A program made the translations under genes and the position numbers. A stretch of DNA of 44,384 nucleotides from a virus. Shown one piece after another: positions 22,333 through 31,828 of this stretch (positions are counted from its first letter, which is position 1; each line of letters opens with the position of its first letter). Where the stretch lies: the IMG/VR virus record IMGVR_UViG_3300047557_000594, positions 1-44,384 of that record. The stretch is one strand, 5' to 3'. The notes under the pieces were generated by a model. The model was not told the origin of the DNA, did not search any database, and worked only from the letters and a program-made list of their open reading frames with translations.

Positions 22333-24336
22333 ATGCCAGTCGCTCAACAAAGAAGGGCAATGACGGCTTCTTTGGCTTCCCCCATTGGTGGGTGGAACGC
22401 AAGGGATTCGCTTGCCGAAATGAACCCATTGGATGCGGTTCAATTAACTAACTTTTACCCCACCCCTACCGATGTCACAATGCGTAGGGGCTACACCCGT
22501 AATAGCTTAATTACAACTAGCACGGGGGTAGTTACGATTAATACCATTACCCATTCAGGTGTGACGGCTACCGCCACAACTGCTACTGCTCACGGTTTAG
22601 CCACAGGTGAATTTATATCCATTACAGGCTGTACGCCTAGCGATTACAACGGTATTTATCAGGTAACCGTTACAGGTTCAACCACATTTACCTACACAAT
22701 GACTTCCGTGCCTAGTGGCAACGCTTCTGTTGTAGGTGTATATACCATTGGTATAACCGACCCTATCGAAACTTTAATGAATTACAGCAGTCCAACGGTT
22801 CAAAAGCTGTTTGCTGCGGTAGATGGGGCTTTTTATGACTGTTCAACTAATCCAGCCACCTTGTCATACAACGGCTCGTTTGGTAATGACCGTTGGCAAC
22901 ACATTAACTTTTCTACGGCTGGAGGTAATTTTCTTGTAGCTGTAAACGGACAAGATGCCGCCATGATTTATGACGGCACGGCTTGGTATAAATTGGCTAC
23001 TACTGCTACCGCAGCTACTATTTCAGGTATTACAAGTTCAGGCACAACCGCCACCGTAAACACGACAACTAATCACGGATTAGTAACTGACAACCGTGTA
23101 GTTATTTCAGGTGCTACAGAAGCCGACTACAACGGCACTTTTAGAATTACCGTTACAGGTAACACGACTTTTACCTATGAAATGGCTAATTCCACTACTA
23201 GCCCTGCTACAGGTACACCCGTTTATACCGTTTTAGGTATAGCTGGCATTAATAACAACTTATTTATTCATGTCAACAGCTTACAAGAGCGTATTTACTT
23301 TGTTGAAAAGAACAGCCTAGACTTTTGGTATTTGCCAGTCAACGCATTAAGCGGTACGGCAAAGCAATTCCCGCTTGGCTCAATCGCCCGTAATGGCGGT
23401 TATTTGCAAGCGATGGGAACTTGGACTTTAGACGCTGGCTACGGAGTTGATGACCTCGGTGCTTTTGTTACCTCAATGGGTGAAGTTATCGTTTACAAGG
23501 GGACTGACCCCGATGACCCTAATGCTTGGGCTTTGGTCGGTGTTTGGCAGATGGGTCAAACCTTTGCTAGACGGTGTTTCTTTAAATATTCGGGTGATTT
23601 ATTGCTTTTGACGCAAGATGGCTTAGTGCCAATGTCATCCGCCCTACAATCAAGCCGATTAGACCCCCGTGTCAATTTAACAGACAAAATATTTTATGCA
23701 GTAAGCCAAGCAGCCGACCTATATTCAGGGCAGTTTGGCTGGCAAATTAGCTATTTTGCCCCTTACAACATGGTTATTTTGAATATCCCTGTAACTGAAG
23801 GTATTGAGCAGTTTGTCATGCACAACATTACAAAGTCTTGGGGTAGATTTACCAATATTCAAGCTTATTGCTGGGAAGTATCAGGCGTAGATGGTATGTT
23901 TTTTGGCTCTGACGGCTTTGTCGGCAAGTTTTATGACGGCTTTTCTGACGCTGGTAGCAACATTATTGCTAACGCCCAGCAAGCCTATTCTTATTTTGAC
24001 AGCCGTGGTCAACTAAAACGCTTTACGATGGTTCGCCCCATCTTACAGACTGACAATACCGTACCTAATGTGCTTTGTGGTATTTCGACTGACTTTGACA
24101 CCGTAAATCTGTCAAATCAAATTAGTTTTAACCCTAACCTAGCCCAAGTGGGTATTTGGAATACAAGTACATGGGATAACTCGGTTTGGGGTGCTGGGCT
24201 ACAAACATCTAAAGTTTGGCAAGGGGTCAATGGAATTGGTTACGCTGGCTCGGTCAACATTTCTGTTGCATCGCAAGGTGTGGACTTTCATTGGGCTAGT
24301 ACCGATTATGTAATGGAGCGAGGGGGAGTATTGTAG
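22333..24336 (+). CDS. Tail nozzle protein (P22 gp10 / tubular B-like)
   Basis: A 667-residue protein. IGGWNARDSLAEMNPLDAVQLTNFYPTPTDVTMRRGY is the typical start of this family, in which a beta-propeller nozzle seals the DNA channel. Two inserted domains near 60-140 and 220-300 repeat ATAHGLATGEFISITG / TTNHGLVTDNRVVISG with NGTFRITVTGNTTFTY, a beta motif found in many phage adhesion proteins. It acts with the connector encoded upstream. Confidence 0.8.
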   Translation: MPVAQQRRAMTASLASPIGGWNARDSLAEMNPLDAVQLTNFYPTPTDVTMRRGYTRNSLITTSTGVVTINTITHSGVTATATTATAHGLATGEFISITGCTPSDYNGIYQVTVTGSTTFTYTMTSVPSGNASVVGVYTIGITDPIETLMNYSSPTVQKLFAAVDGAFYDCSTNPATLSYNGSFGNDRWQHINFSTAGGNFLVAVNGQDAAMIYDGTAWYKLATTATAATISGITSSGTTATVNTTTNHGLVTDNRVVISGATEADYNGTFRITVTGNTTFTYEMANSTTSPATGTPVYTVLGIAGINNNLFIHVNSLQERIYFVEKNSLDFWYLPVNALSGTAKQFPLGSIARNGGYLQAMGTWTLDAGYGVDDLGAFVTSMGEVIVYKGTDPDDPNAWALVGVWQMGQTFARRCFFKYSGDLLLLTQDGLVPMSSALQSSRLDPRVNLTDKIFYAVSQAADLYSGQFGWQISYFAPYNMVILNIPVTEGIEQFVMHNITKSWGRFTNIQAYCWEVSGVDGMFFGSDGFVGKFYDGFSDAGSNIIANAQQAYSYFDSRGQLKRFTMVRPILQTDNTVPNVLCGISTDFDTVNLSNQISFNPNLAQVGIWNTSTWDNSVWGAGLQTSKVWQGVNGIGYAGSVNISVASQGVDFHWASTDYVMERGGVL

Positions 24337-24768
24337 GTGCGAAAACTAACGACTGAAAACCAAGAATATTTACGGGGGTGGCTTTCAAAGGTGGTTGGAA
24401 TGCAATTTAGCGACTACTCTCGTTTCATAGGGCAGGAAATTGACGGACAAGTACAGGCTGTAGTGGGTTATGACAACATAACCGACAATTCGTGTTGTAT
24501 GCACATTGGGGCTTTAGTGCCACATTGGGCAAATAAGGAGTTTTTGTGGGCGAGCTTTGATTACCCCTTTAACATCTTGAAACTAAAGGTTATACTAGCG
24601 TTAGTTTCCTCGAATAACGAGGAAGCTTTGCGACTAGACCGACACCTTGGTTTTGTAGATAAAGCGTATATCGAAGATGCCCATATTGATGGGGATTTGG
24701 TGATATTAGCAATGAGGAAAGAAGATTGTAAGTGGTTGAATCTTAAAACCTCTTTAAAAGGAGCATAA
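24337..24768 (+). CDS. GNAT-type acetyltransferase
   Basis: A 143-residue protein, GTG start directly after the nozzle stop. The fold elements HIGALVPHWANKEFLWASFDYPFNILKLKVILALVSSNNEEALRLDRHLGF fit GNAT phage proteins, where the N-x-x-A-x-R...LGF motif closes the acetyl-CoA pocket. The canonical R/Q-x-x-G-x-A loop is not obvious, so activity is uncertain. Such genes are frequent beside tail genes; target unknown. Confidence 0.7.
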   Translation: MRKLTTENQEYLRGWLSKVVGMQFSDYSRFIGQEIDGQVQAVVGYDNITDNSCCMHIGALVPHWANKEFLWASFDYPFNILKLKVILALVSSNNEEALRLDRHLGFVDKAYIEDAHIDGDLVILAMRKEDCKWLNLKTSLKGA

Positions 24769-24770
24769 CT

Positions 24771-26249
24771 ATGGGTGGCGGTGGCGGTATATTAAGTCCA
24801 GTAACTAACGCATTATTCGGGAAGCCTGCAAGCCCCCCGCCTGCGCCCAACTATACGCAGGCCGCACAAGCTACAGCCGCAGGTAATTTAGAATCTGCTC
24901 GTGCCGCTTTAGCTGGCAGTCTAATTGGTCAAGTAACTCCATACGGTAGTTTAAGTTATTCCAAGACTGGTACAGACCAGTTTGGTAACCCTATGTACAC
25001 GGCTACGCAAAGCCTTAGCCCTGACCAACAAGAACTATACAACTATGACATAGCCACTTCAAAAGGATTGGGTCAGTTATCGCAAACTGGCTTAAATTAT
25101 GTACAAAACATGATGGCTAACCCGTTTAGCACGGGTGGTTTACCTTCTTTACAAAGTAACCTGCAACAAGCCCAAATGCAACAAATTGCTGGTGGGCCAC
25201 AGTTGGGTCAAATGGGTCAAGCAGAAGCTCAATTACGGGCTGGTCAATCGCCAAATCTACAAACATCGTTAGGTCAGAATGTTGGCATGGCTGGCTGGGA
25301 TAGGGCAAGTAATTTGCTGATGCAACGCCTAGCCCCACAAATGCAAGTCCAACAAGAGCAATTAGACCAAAAACTTGCAAGTCAAGGAATTCCAATCGGT
25401 TCAGAAGCTTACAATCGTGCTAAAGCCCAGTTGGGTATGCAACAAAATGACTTGTTAAATCAAGCACAGTTGCAAGCACAAGGCATTCAACAAAATCTGT
25501 TTGGTCAAGAATTGGCTGCTGGTCAGTTTGGCAACCAAGCTATGTTAGGTCAAAACCAAGCCCAGTTGCAAAATCTCGGATTTACCAATCAAGCTATGCA
25601 ACAAGACTTTGCTAATCGTATGGCTGGCATGGGTTTTAATAACCAACAGATTCAGCAAATGTATCAGAACCAAGTTGCACAGCAACAAGCCAATAATGCT
25701 ATTGCACAGCAACAATTTGCTAATCAGCTTACTGGTGCTAACTTGGCTAATCAAGCCCGCCAACAAGGCTTTGGTGAGTTGGCTTATATGCGTAATGAGC
25801 CACTTAATACTCTTAATGCGGTTCGTAGTGGCGCACAAGTTACTGGCCCAAGCTTTGTAAATACCCCACAACAAGATACAACGGCTGGCCCTGATTATTT
25901 GGCAGCTACTAACGCCCAATACGCTAACCAAATGGCTGGCTACAACGCACAACAAGCCGCACAGTCTAACCTTATGGGTGGATTAATGGGTCTTGGCGGT
26001 ACTTTGGGTGGTGCTGCTATTTTGGCATCTGACCCACGCATGAAAGAAAATGTTAAGGCGATTGGCGTATTAGACAACGGGCTTACTTTGTATAGCTTTG
26101 AATACAAAAATCAATTTAAAGACCACGAGTATGCAGGTCATGGAGTTCATGTTGGCGTTATGGCTGACGAAGTTGAACAAGTTTATCCATACGCTGTATC
26201 TACATTGGATGATGGTTACAAAGTTGTTAATTACGGGTTGATACCATGA
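24771..26249 (+). CDS. Gln-rich virion protein with C-terminal S74-like domain
   Basis: A 492-residue protein. The N-terminus GGGGGILSPVTNALFGKPA is followed by a long Gln/Asn/Ala-rich helical stretch with repeated QAQLQNLGF and LANQARQQGF motifs (about 130-370). Then a glycine-rich hydrophobic segment (LMGGLMGLGGTLGGAAIL) and S74-type residues SDPRMKENVKAIG...YSFEYKN...HVGVMADEVEQVYP. The domain ends without the usual coiled coil. It could be an ejection protein; the membrane-like segment would fit. Confidence 0.68.
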   Translation: MGGGGGILSPVTNALFGKPASPPPAPNYTQAAQATAAGNLESARAALAGSLIGQVTPYGSLSYSKTGTDQFGNPMYTATQSLSPDQQELYNYDIATSKGLGQLSQTGLNYVQNMMANPFSTGGLPSLQSNLQQAQMQQIAGGPQLGQMGQAEAQLRAGQSPNLQTSLGQNVGMAGWDRASNLLMQRLAPQMQVQQEQLDQKLASQGIPIGSEAYNRAKAQLGMQQNDLLNQAQLQAQGIQQNLFGQELAAGQFGNQAMLGQNQAQLQNLGFTNQAMQQDFANRMAGMGFNNQQIQQMYQNQVAQQQANNAIAQQQFANQLTGANLANQARQQGFGELAYMRNEPLNTLNAVRSGAQVTGPSFVNTPQQDTTAGPDYLAATNAQYANQMAGYNAQQAAQSNLMGGLMGLGGTLGGAAILASDPRMKENVKAIGVLDNGLTLYSFEYKNQFKDHEYAGHGVHVGVMADEVEQVYPYAVSTLDDGYKVVNYGLIP

Positions 26250-26530
26250 ATAGTTATCAAGACTTAATGACGATGGTTGCGCCAGTACCGCAAATGAATT
26301 CGCCTATGCAATCATTAAATCCTATGGCTATGGCTCAAGCGTTGCGTGGTCGAATGCCACAAAATATGCCAATGCAACAAGGCTTAAAACCAAGAATTGA
26401 GTATTTTTTAAACAAAGCTGGTTCTAATTTCGGGTTAAATCCAAATCAAAGACAATTTAATGTTGGGTTAAATCCAAACATGAATCGTAGTGCTTATTTA
26501 GATTTTCTTAACTCCATGAGTGGCGGTTAA
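26246..26530 (+). CDS. Small Met/Gln/Pro-rich protein
   Basis: A 94-residue protein overlapping its neighbour by 4 bp. Met, Gln, Asn and Pro rich, with two NVGLNPN-like repeats (FGLNPNQRQFNVGLNPNMNR). It lies in the ejection-protein cluster and is probably a virion component. No family recognised. Confidence 0.55.
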   Translation: MNSYQDLMTMVAPVPQMNSPMQSLNPMAMAQALRGRMPQNMPMQQGLKPRIEYFLNKAGSNFGLNPNQRQFNVGLNPNMNRSAYLDFLNSMSGG

Positions 26531-26531
26531 T

Positions 26532-27965
26532 ATGGCAACAACTGATTTATATTCACAATTTTTAAACCCTGTCGCCCCTGAAATTATGGGGTTAGAGCGT
26601 CAGCGTGCGTATGCAAAGATGTTAATGGCTCAATCTGCTCAACCACAAGGACAAATGGTTAGTGGTCAGTTTGTAGCACCATCTTGGACACAACAATTAA
26701 ATGCTGCATTAAATCCTGTCATTGGTGCTTATTTATCTAAATCAGCAGATACCGAAGCCACAAAACTAGCAAAACAGTTGCGTCAAAGATATGCAGATGA
26801 AACGCAACAATACCAAGATTTATTGCGTGGTAAAGAAGCCACACCTGCAAAATATACTGAAATGGCTGGGCCTTTTGGTGAAGGAGTTGGTCAAGGAAAT
26901 ACAAACATTCCAATGCCAATATCCTACACCCCTGCTCAAGCTGCTATACCTGCTGACCCACAAGCAGCCTATTTGTTTGGCTCTACTGCTTACAATCCAG
27001 TTTTACAACAAGTTGCTTTAAAGAAATTAACAGAAGGGCCTAAGTGGGAAAAAGCATCGTTTACAGATGAAAAAACAGGTCGAGTTCGTGAAGGTGTTAT
27101 TGATGTTAATTCTTCCGACCCAATATCTACATTCCGTGTTGGTGGTGTCAAGCCTGAAATGACAGCCTACGAGCGTTCAAATCTTAGAATTAAAACCGCA
27201 GAGTTGGCTGACAAAGGCATTGGTGTTAATTTGGGTGGCGATATGTCGCAAACAGTTGTACCGCAAGTGGGTATGCCACAAGGTCAAATGGGTGCTGTGT
27301 CAATACCTAAAGCAGACGCTAAGTTTGCTCCAAGTCAAATTGAGCAATATATACCTGACCCCTCATTAACTGGCGAACAAAACAGGGCTGCTGCGGCAGA
27401 ATTTAATAAAAAACTAAGAACTAACATTGAAAACGCAAAAGATACATTTGGTATTCTTAAATCTGCAACAGAGATTTTAGGTTCTGGCGCACCAAGTTCT
27501 GGCCGACTTGAAAACATTGTTACTGGCACAGGTGAGTTTTTTGGTGTTAGTGGCAAAGCTTCACAAGCAGATGCACAGCTTAAAATTCTTGGTGCTAAAG
27601 CAACTGCAAAAGTGCCACGCTTTGAAGGCCCACAATCTGATAAAGATACCGCCTTGTACCAAGCGGCTGCTGGTGATTTAGGTAACCCAAATATACCAAT
27701 TCAAAGTCGTTTAGCTGCGGCACAAACAATGATTGAATTAAATAAAAAATATTATCCAAATGCGGATTGGGATAGTATTAATGTGACTGGCCCTGTTACT
27801 AAAAAGAATGTTTTAGGTGGTACACGAGGACTTGGCGCACAAACTATGTCACCAAATGAATTTAAAAAGACATTACCAAAAGCAGACCAAGAAGCATTTG
27901 ATTGGGCTACCAAAAACCCTAATGACCCCCGTGCGGCACAAATCAGAAATCGTTTAGGAATTTAA
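26532..27965 (+). CDS. Putative internal virion/ejection protein
   Basis: A 477-residue protein; the ATG just after the previous stop is preferred over an in-frame GTG at 26520. YSQFLNPVAPEIMGLERQRAYAKMLMAQSA begins a family I recognise from podo-like phages; the middle has LSKSADTEATKLAKQLRQRY and the C-terminus is helical with NPNDPRAAQIRNRLG. Likely leaves the capsid with the DNA. Function not established. Confidence 0.6.
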   Translation: MATTDLYSQFLNPVAPEIMGLERQRAYAKMLMAQSAQPQGQMVSGQFVAPSWTQQLNAALNPVIGAYLSKSADTEATKLAKQLRQRYADETQQYQDLLRGKEATPAKYTEMAGPFGEGVGQGNTNIPMPISYTPAQAAIPADPQAAYLFGSTAYNPVLQQVALKKLTEGPKWEKASFTDEKTGRVREGVIDVNSSDPISTFRVGGVKPEMTAYERSNLRIKTAELADKGIGVNLGGDMSQTVVPQVGMPQGQMGAVSIPKADAKFAPSQIEQYIPDPSLTGEQNRAAAAEFNKKLRTNIENAKDTFGILKSATEILGSGAPSSGRLENIVTGTGEFFGVSGKASQADAQLKILGAKATAKVPRFEGPQSDKDTALYQAAAGDLGNPNIPIQSRLAAAQTMIELNKKYYPNADWDSINVTGPVTKKNVLGGTRGLGAQTMSPNEFKKTLPKADQEAFDWATKNPNDPRAAQIRNRLGI

Positions 27966-27967
27966 TA

Positions 27968-29830
27968 ATGGCTTTTGACCCAGATAAATACCTAGCTTCC
28001 AATCCTGTAGTTTCTCCACAGGTTGCTCAAGGTTTTGACCCTGACGCTTATTTATCAAGTGGTGGTGCAACCGTTATTAATACGGATGTACCTACCGTAG
28101 CGTCAATAACGCCACGAACACAAGTAACACCCCAACCAAAACCTACCATGATGGATAGGGTTCGTGCTTTATACGAAGTGCCATTGACTGCGGCTAGTGC
28201 TGCGGTTGCTGGCCCTGCGAGTTCTGCATACGGTGTGTATAAATCCGTTACAAGCCCTGAATTTGGTACACCACAAGGCACACAAATAGGACAGCAAGCT
28301 GCCAATGAAATGGCGCAACGCATGACCTATACACCTACAAGCCCTGTAGCCCAAGAATTTTTACAGGATGTGGGTCAAACATTTGAAGCGGCTAAATTAC
28401 CGCCTGTAATTCCGACTACTGGTATGCTGCCAAGCTATGCCCGTATGATGGGTACAGCACAACCACAAGTATCAGAAGCAATCCAAACCGCACGGCAAGG
28501 TGTACGCACAATGCCTGAAATGTTACGCAGACCATCCGAACCCACAATGTCGGGCGTTGGTTCTGCGGCAACACCTGAAACTGTAACTCGCACCCAAATG
28601 GCTAATCAGTTGCGTGTGCCAGTACCTTTAAGCAAAGGTCAAGCCGAGCGTGATTTGGGTCAACAGCAGTTTGAAATTGAAACCGCCAAGTCTTTTCCTG
28701 ATACTGTTGGTAAACCACTTATTGAAGCTCAAGCAAGGCGCAATGACGCTATCTTGCAAAACTTTGATGCGTTTATTGATGCTACTGGCAAGCAAACATT
28801 TGGACTTGAGCCAACTGGTAAGGTTGTAACCCAAGCTCTTGCAAATCAAGCTAAAACTGCTAAAAAAGCATACCAAGACGCATACAAAGTAGCTAGAGAA
28901 GCTGGCGAAACAAATGAATTGGTGGATGTATCTAATGTTATGCGCTATGTAAATAGCCTTGAAGCGGAAGAAATTAACGCACCAATTATCCAAAGCGCAC
29001 GAGTAAAACTTAACAATTTGGCTAAAAACAATCAAGTTTCTATTAATGACCTTGAAGAAGTCCGCAAGATGATTAATAGATTAAGCGGTATTGAGCCACA
29101 AAATCAGTTATTTGGTCGGCAAATTAAAGACCGAATTGATGCGGCAACTGCTGGTAAGGGCGGTAATTTGTATCAAGAAGCTCGCAAATTGCGTCAAGAA
29201 TATTCGCAACGCTTTGAAAACATTGGTGCAATTAACCGTTTATTGACTACTAAACCCAATTCAACTGACCGCACCGTAGCCTTTGAGGATGTGTTTAATA
29301 AATCCATCATTAATGGCTCATTAGACGATGTTAAAAACTTAGGTTACGCACTTAAAAAAGGTGGCCCTGAAGGTCAGCAAGCGTTGAGTGAACTGCGTGG
29401 TCAAACGATTGAATACTTAAAAGATAAAGTAACGCAGTCGATTGACACGGATATGTACGGCAACCCAGTAGTTAGTCCAGCTAAATTTAAGACGGCTGTG
29501 CGTCAATTAGACCAAGACGGCAAACTTGACTATTTGTTTGGTAAAAAAGGCGCACAAGAAATCCGTGACCTGATGGAAGTTACTATCATGGTCAACGCCC
29601 CAGTCAAAGGTGCTGCCAATTACAGTAATTCTGCTAGTGCTTTGATTAGTGCATTAGACCGTTATGGTGCTGGAATTATGGGCAAATTACCGTTTGGAAT
29701 TGGTCAAATAGCAGAGTACAGCTTTGAAAAAGCCAAACAAAAGGAATTGTCTAAAAAAGTTAAAGAATCCATTAATTATTCGCCCGAAAATATGGCGAAA
29801 CAATTAAGAAAAGGAAAAGAAAATGAGTAG
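27968..29830 (+). CDS. Large putative ejection protein
   Basis: A 620-residue protein. The N-terminus has two FDPDKYLASN / FDPDAYLSSG repeats, common at the start of internal virion proteins; then a proline-rich linker, an Ala-rich hydrophobic patch (LTAASAAVAGPASSAYGV, about 72-90) and a long helical body to the end. In position it corresponds to the large channel-forming internal protein of podoviruses. No enzymatic motif seen. Confidence 0.62.
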   Translation: MAFDPDKYLASNPVVSPQVAQGFDPDAYLSSGGATVINTDVPTVASITPRTQVTPQPKPTMMDRVRALYEVPLTAASAAVAGPASSAYGVYKSVTSPEFGTPQGTQIGQQAANEMAQRMTYTPTSPVAQEFLQDVGQTFEAAKLPPVIPTTGMLPSYARMMGTAQPQVSEAIQTARQGVRTMPEMLRRPSEPTMSGVGSAATPETVTRTQMANQLRVPVPLSKGQAERDLGQQQFEIETAKSFPDTVGKPLIEAQARRNDAILQNFDAFIDATGKQTFGLEPTGKVVTQALANQAKTAKKAYQDAYKVAREAGETNELVDVSNVMRYVNSLEAEEINAPIIQSARVKLNNLAKNNQVSINDLEEVRKMINRLSGIEPQNQLFGRQIKDRIDAATAGKGGNLYQEARKLRQEYSQRFENIGAINRLLTTKPNSTDRTVAFEDVFNKSIINGSLDDVKNLGYALKKGGPEGQQALSELRGQTIEYLKDKVTQSIDTDMYGNPVVSPAKFKTAVRQLDQDGKLDYLFGKKGAQEIRDLMEVTIMVNAPVKGAANYSNSASALISALDRYGAGIMGKLPFGIGQIAEYSFEKAKQKELSKKVKESINYSPENMAKQLRKGKENE

Positions 29831-30101
29831 AAACGGGTCAGGAGTATATAACCTACCTGCGGGTAATCCCGTAGTATCAGGCACAACTATATCGACCACA
29901 TGGGCTAATAACACCATGAACGATATAGCGTCAGCCTTAACTGGTTCTTTGGCGGCTGATGGTCAAACCCCAGCTACAGGTAACTTAAACATGGCTAATA
30001 ACCGTATTACTTCTGTTTCTGACCCTGTGGGCTTACAAGACGCAGCCACTTACAATTTTCTACAAGCAGGTACTTACGACATTAATGGGGGTACTTTCTA
30101 A
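29823..30101 (+). CDS. Short fibre N-terminus-like protein
   Basis: A 92-residue protein. SRNGSGVYNLPAGNPVVSGTTISTTWANNTMNDIASALTGSLAADGQTP is the common virion-binding N-terminus of many phage tail fibres, but the shaft and receptor domains are missing. It is either an adaptor to which a separate fibre binds or a truncated fibre. Ends with YDINGGTF. Overlaps the previous gene by 8 bp. Confidence 0.7.
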   Translation: MSRNGSGVYNLPAGNPVVSGTTISTTWANNTMNDIASALTGSLAADGQTPATGNLNMANNRITSVSDPVGLQDAATYNFLQAGTYDINGGTF

Positions 30102-30271
30102 TGTTTATCATCGACTGGTTATTTGACAAGATGGGCTACACCAAAAAGGTGGATATAGTTACTATGTTTAGTAGCTACAAACTTAACTTAGATGACTGCA
30201 AAAAAGTTGCGACTAAACGGAAAAGTCCTGCAAAAAAGTCGCCAGTAAAAACGGTACGCAAGAAAGCATGA
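30101..30271 (+). CDS. Small basic protein, 56 residues
   Basis: The frame starts with MFIIDWLFDKMGYTKKVDIV, opens one base before the upstream stop codon ends, and closes one base before the next ATG. The C-terminus is lysine-rich (KRKSPAKKSPVKTVRKKA). No ribosome site is evident, so coupled translation is likely. Function unknown; the basic tail suggests nucleic-acid or membrane-surface contact before lysis. Confidence 0.5.
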   Translation: MFIIDWLFDKMGYTKKVDIVTMFSSYKLNLDDCKKVATKRKSPAKKSPVKTVRKKA

Positions 30272-30272
30272 T

Positions 30273-30485
30273 ATGGCTGACGACTTTCTCGACCCTTACA
30301 AATACGGTAAGTTAGTGGCCCAATTTGAGACCATGGAAAAGAAGGTCGATACCATGGAAGCCGACATCAAAAAATTGGTTGCTATGGCTGAACGGTCTAA
30401 AGGTAGTCTTTGGGCAATTATGGGCGCAGCATCCGTCTTTGGCGGTTTTGTTACTTGGATGGCTGACTTGGTGTTTAAGAAATGA
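30273..30485 (+). CDS. XhlA-like holin accessory protein
   Basis: A 70-residue protein: coiled coil at about 15-42 (VAQFETMEKKVDTMEADIKKLV) and one C-terminal membrane segment (LWAIMGAASVFGGFVTWMADLVF). This form is that of XhlA-like cell-surface haemolysin proteins that assist holins. It overlaps the 3-TM holin by 4 bp, giving a lysis cassette. Confidence 0.7.
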   Translation: MADDFLDPYKYGKLVAQFETMEKKVDTMEADIKKLVAMAERSKGSLWAIMGAASVFGGFVTWMADLVFKK

Positions 30486-30850
30486 TTTTAGAAACTATCA
30501 TTGGTGCGCTTGTACCTGTAGGTGTAGAAGGCATTAAACAACTCATAGGGCGTTTTAACGGTGGAGTTCGCCCAACCACCATTGCCGAGCAGATTCAGCT
30601 TGATAACAGCGAAATTGCTCGTTTAGAAGCTCTTGCCAAACTTGATAATCCGTTTGGGCAACCAAGCCAATGGGTAGTCGATTTAAGGGCTTCATCCCGT
30701 TATGTAGGAGCTTTGGTCGTTATTTTTGTAGGCTTATCTACTCTATTCTTACCCGTTGACCAATACATCCAACGCATTGGTTTGGAAGCCGCCAACATAG
30801 CCTTTGGATTCCTATTTGGTAGCCGTATTATGGCAAACCTTAAAAAATGA
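30482..30850 (+). CDS. Holin of the 3-TM (GTA-type) family
   Basis: A 122-residue protein with hydrophobic segments at the N-terminus (LETIIGALVPVGVEGI) and at about 73-90 and 100-116 (YVGALVVIFVGLSTLFLPV; NIAFGFLFGSRIM). Matches the GTA_holin_3TM type that permeabilises the inner membrane so endolysin reaches the wall. Flanked by an XhlA-like gene and an HNH gene inserted before the endolysin. Confidence 0.78.
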   Translation: MILETIIGALVPVGVEGIKQLIGRFNGGVRPTTIAEQIQLDNSEIARLEALAKLDNPFGQPSQWVVDLRASSRYVGALVVIFVGLSTLFLPVDQYIQRIGLEAANIAFGFLFGSRIMANLKK

Positions 30851-31275
30851 ATGTTTGTAGTGTAGATGCTTGTGGCAAAAAAGCTATAGCTAAAGGTTTT
30901 TGCAACGCTCATTACCTTAGAAATAAAAAAAACAAAGATTTAAACAAACCTTTAAGACAAAGAAATTTTGACAAAATTTGCGTAGATTGTGGCAAGCCTA
31001 CTGATGCAAAAGGCGGCCTTATGCGTTGCAAAGCACACTACAAAATTTATAAAAAACAAACACTAAAAGCTAAATTTGTTGAATTATTGGGTGGTTGTTG
31101 TTCTGTTTGTAAAGGCAAATTCCCATTGCCTGTGTATGACTTTCACCACATTAATGACAAAAAAGACGATATAGCTAGAATGTTTAATTATTGTTCTGAA
31201 AAAGAAATACTGGATGAAATAAAAAAGTGCATTCTTTTATGTGCAAATTGCCATAGGATTATTCATGCAAAGTAG
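30847..31275 (+). CDS. HNH endonuclease inside the lysis cassette
   Basis: A 142-residue protein. Zinc-finger-like cysteines at 4/9 and C-x-x-C pairs (CVDCGKPTD, CSVCKGKF) precede YDFHHINDKKDDIA and LCANCHRIIHAK, the HNH core. It separates holin and endolysin and overlaps both by a few bases, an insertion that keeps coupled translation. Such enzymes are usually selfish homing elements. Confidence 0.85.
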   Translation: MNVCSVDACGKKAIAKGFCNAHYLRNKKNKDLNKPLRQRNFDKICVDCGKPTDAKGGLMRCKAHYKIYKKQTLKAKFVELLGGCCSVCKGKFPLPVYDFHHINDKKDDIARMFNYCSEKEILDEIKKCILLCANCHRIIHAK

Positions 31276-31828
31276 ATTTGATATATGTTTAGCTAGAGTT
31301 TTGCATCATGAAGGGGGTTATGTTCATGATAAATTTGATAGTGGTGGTCGAACTAACCTAGGCGTTACACAGCGTGTTTGGGAAGAATTTGTAGGTCACC
31401 CAGTAACCGAAGCAGATATGCGTGCCTTGACCCCTGAAAAGGTCGGTAAACTGTATAAACAGAAGTATTGGAACGCCGCCTACTGTGAAGTCTTACCAAG
31501 AGGGCTAGACTATGTGGTATTCGATTTTGCCGTTAATGCAGGAGCAGGCCGAGCAGTTAAGACGCTTCAATCGGCTATCGGGGTGGTGGCTGACGGAATT
31601 ATCGGGCCTAGGACTAGGGCAGCGATTAATGGTGCAAACGCTAAAGACTTGGTTGCAAAGTATTCAGACGCTCGGACAGATTTCTATCAAGGCATAGTCG
31701 CTAGACGACCCGACCAAGCTCGCTTTATTCGTGGCTGGCTTAGACGGGTCGAAGAAGCTAGGCAATTAGCTTTGCAAGACTGTGATAATCAGGGTAAAGA
31801 CGCCCAAACCAATCAACAGCCTGTTTAG
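31265..31828 (+). CDS. Endolysin, GH108-type muramidase
   Basis: A 187-residue protein starting MQSRFDICLARVL, within the end of the HNH gene; an in-frame ATG at 31241 lies deeper in that gene. HHEGGYV (14-20) holds the catalytic Glu, and DSGGRTNLGVTQRVW plus the C-terminal GVVADGIIGPRTRAAIN peptidoglycan-binding part complete the family. It cuts the glycan of peptidoglycan. No signal peptide, so holin is needed. Its last 63 bp overlap a convergent gene. Confidence 0.9.
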   Translation: MQSRFDICLARVLHHEGGYVHDKFDSGGRTNLGVTQRVWEEFVGHPVTEADMRALTPEKVGKLYKQKYWNAAYCEVLPRGLDYVVFDFAVNAGAGRAVKTLQSAIGVVADGIIGPRTRAAINGANAKDLVAKYSDARTDFYQGIVARRPDQARFIRGWLRRVEEARQLALQDCDNQGKDAQTNQQPV

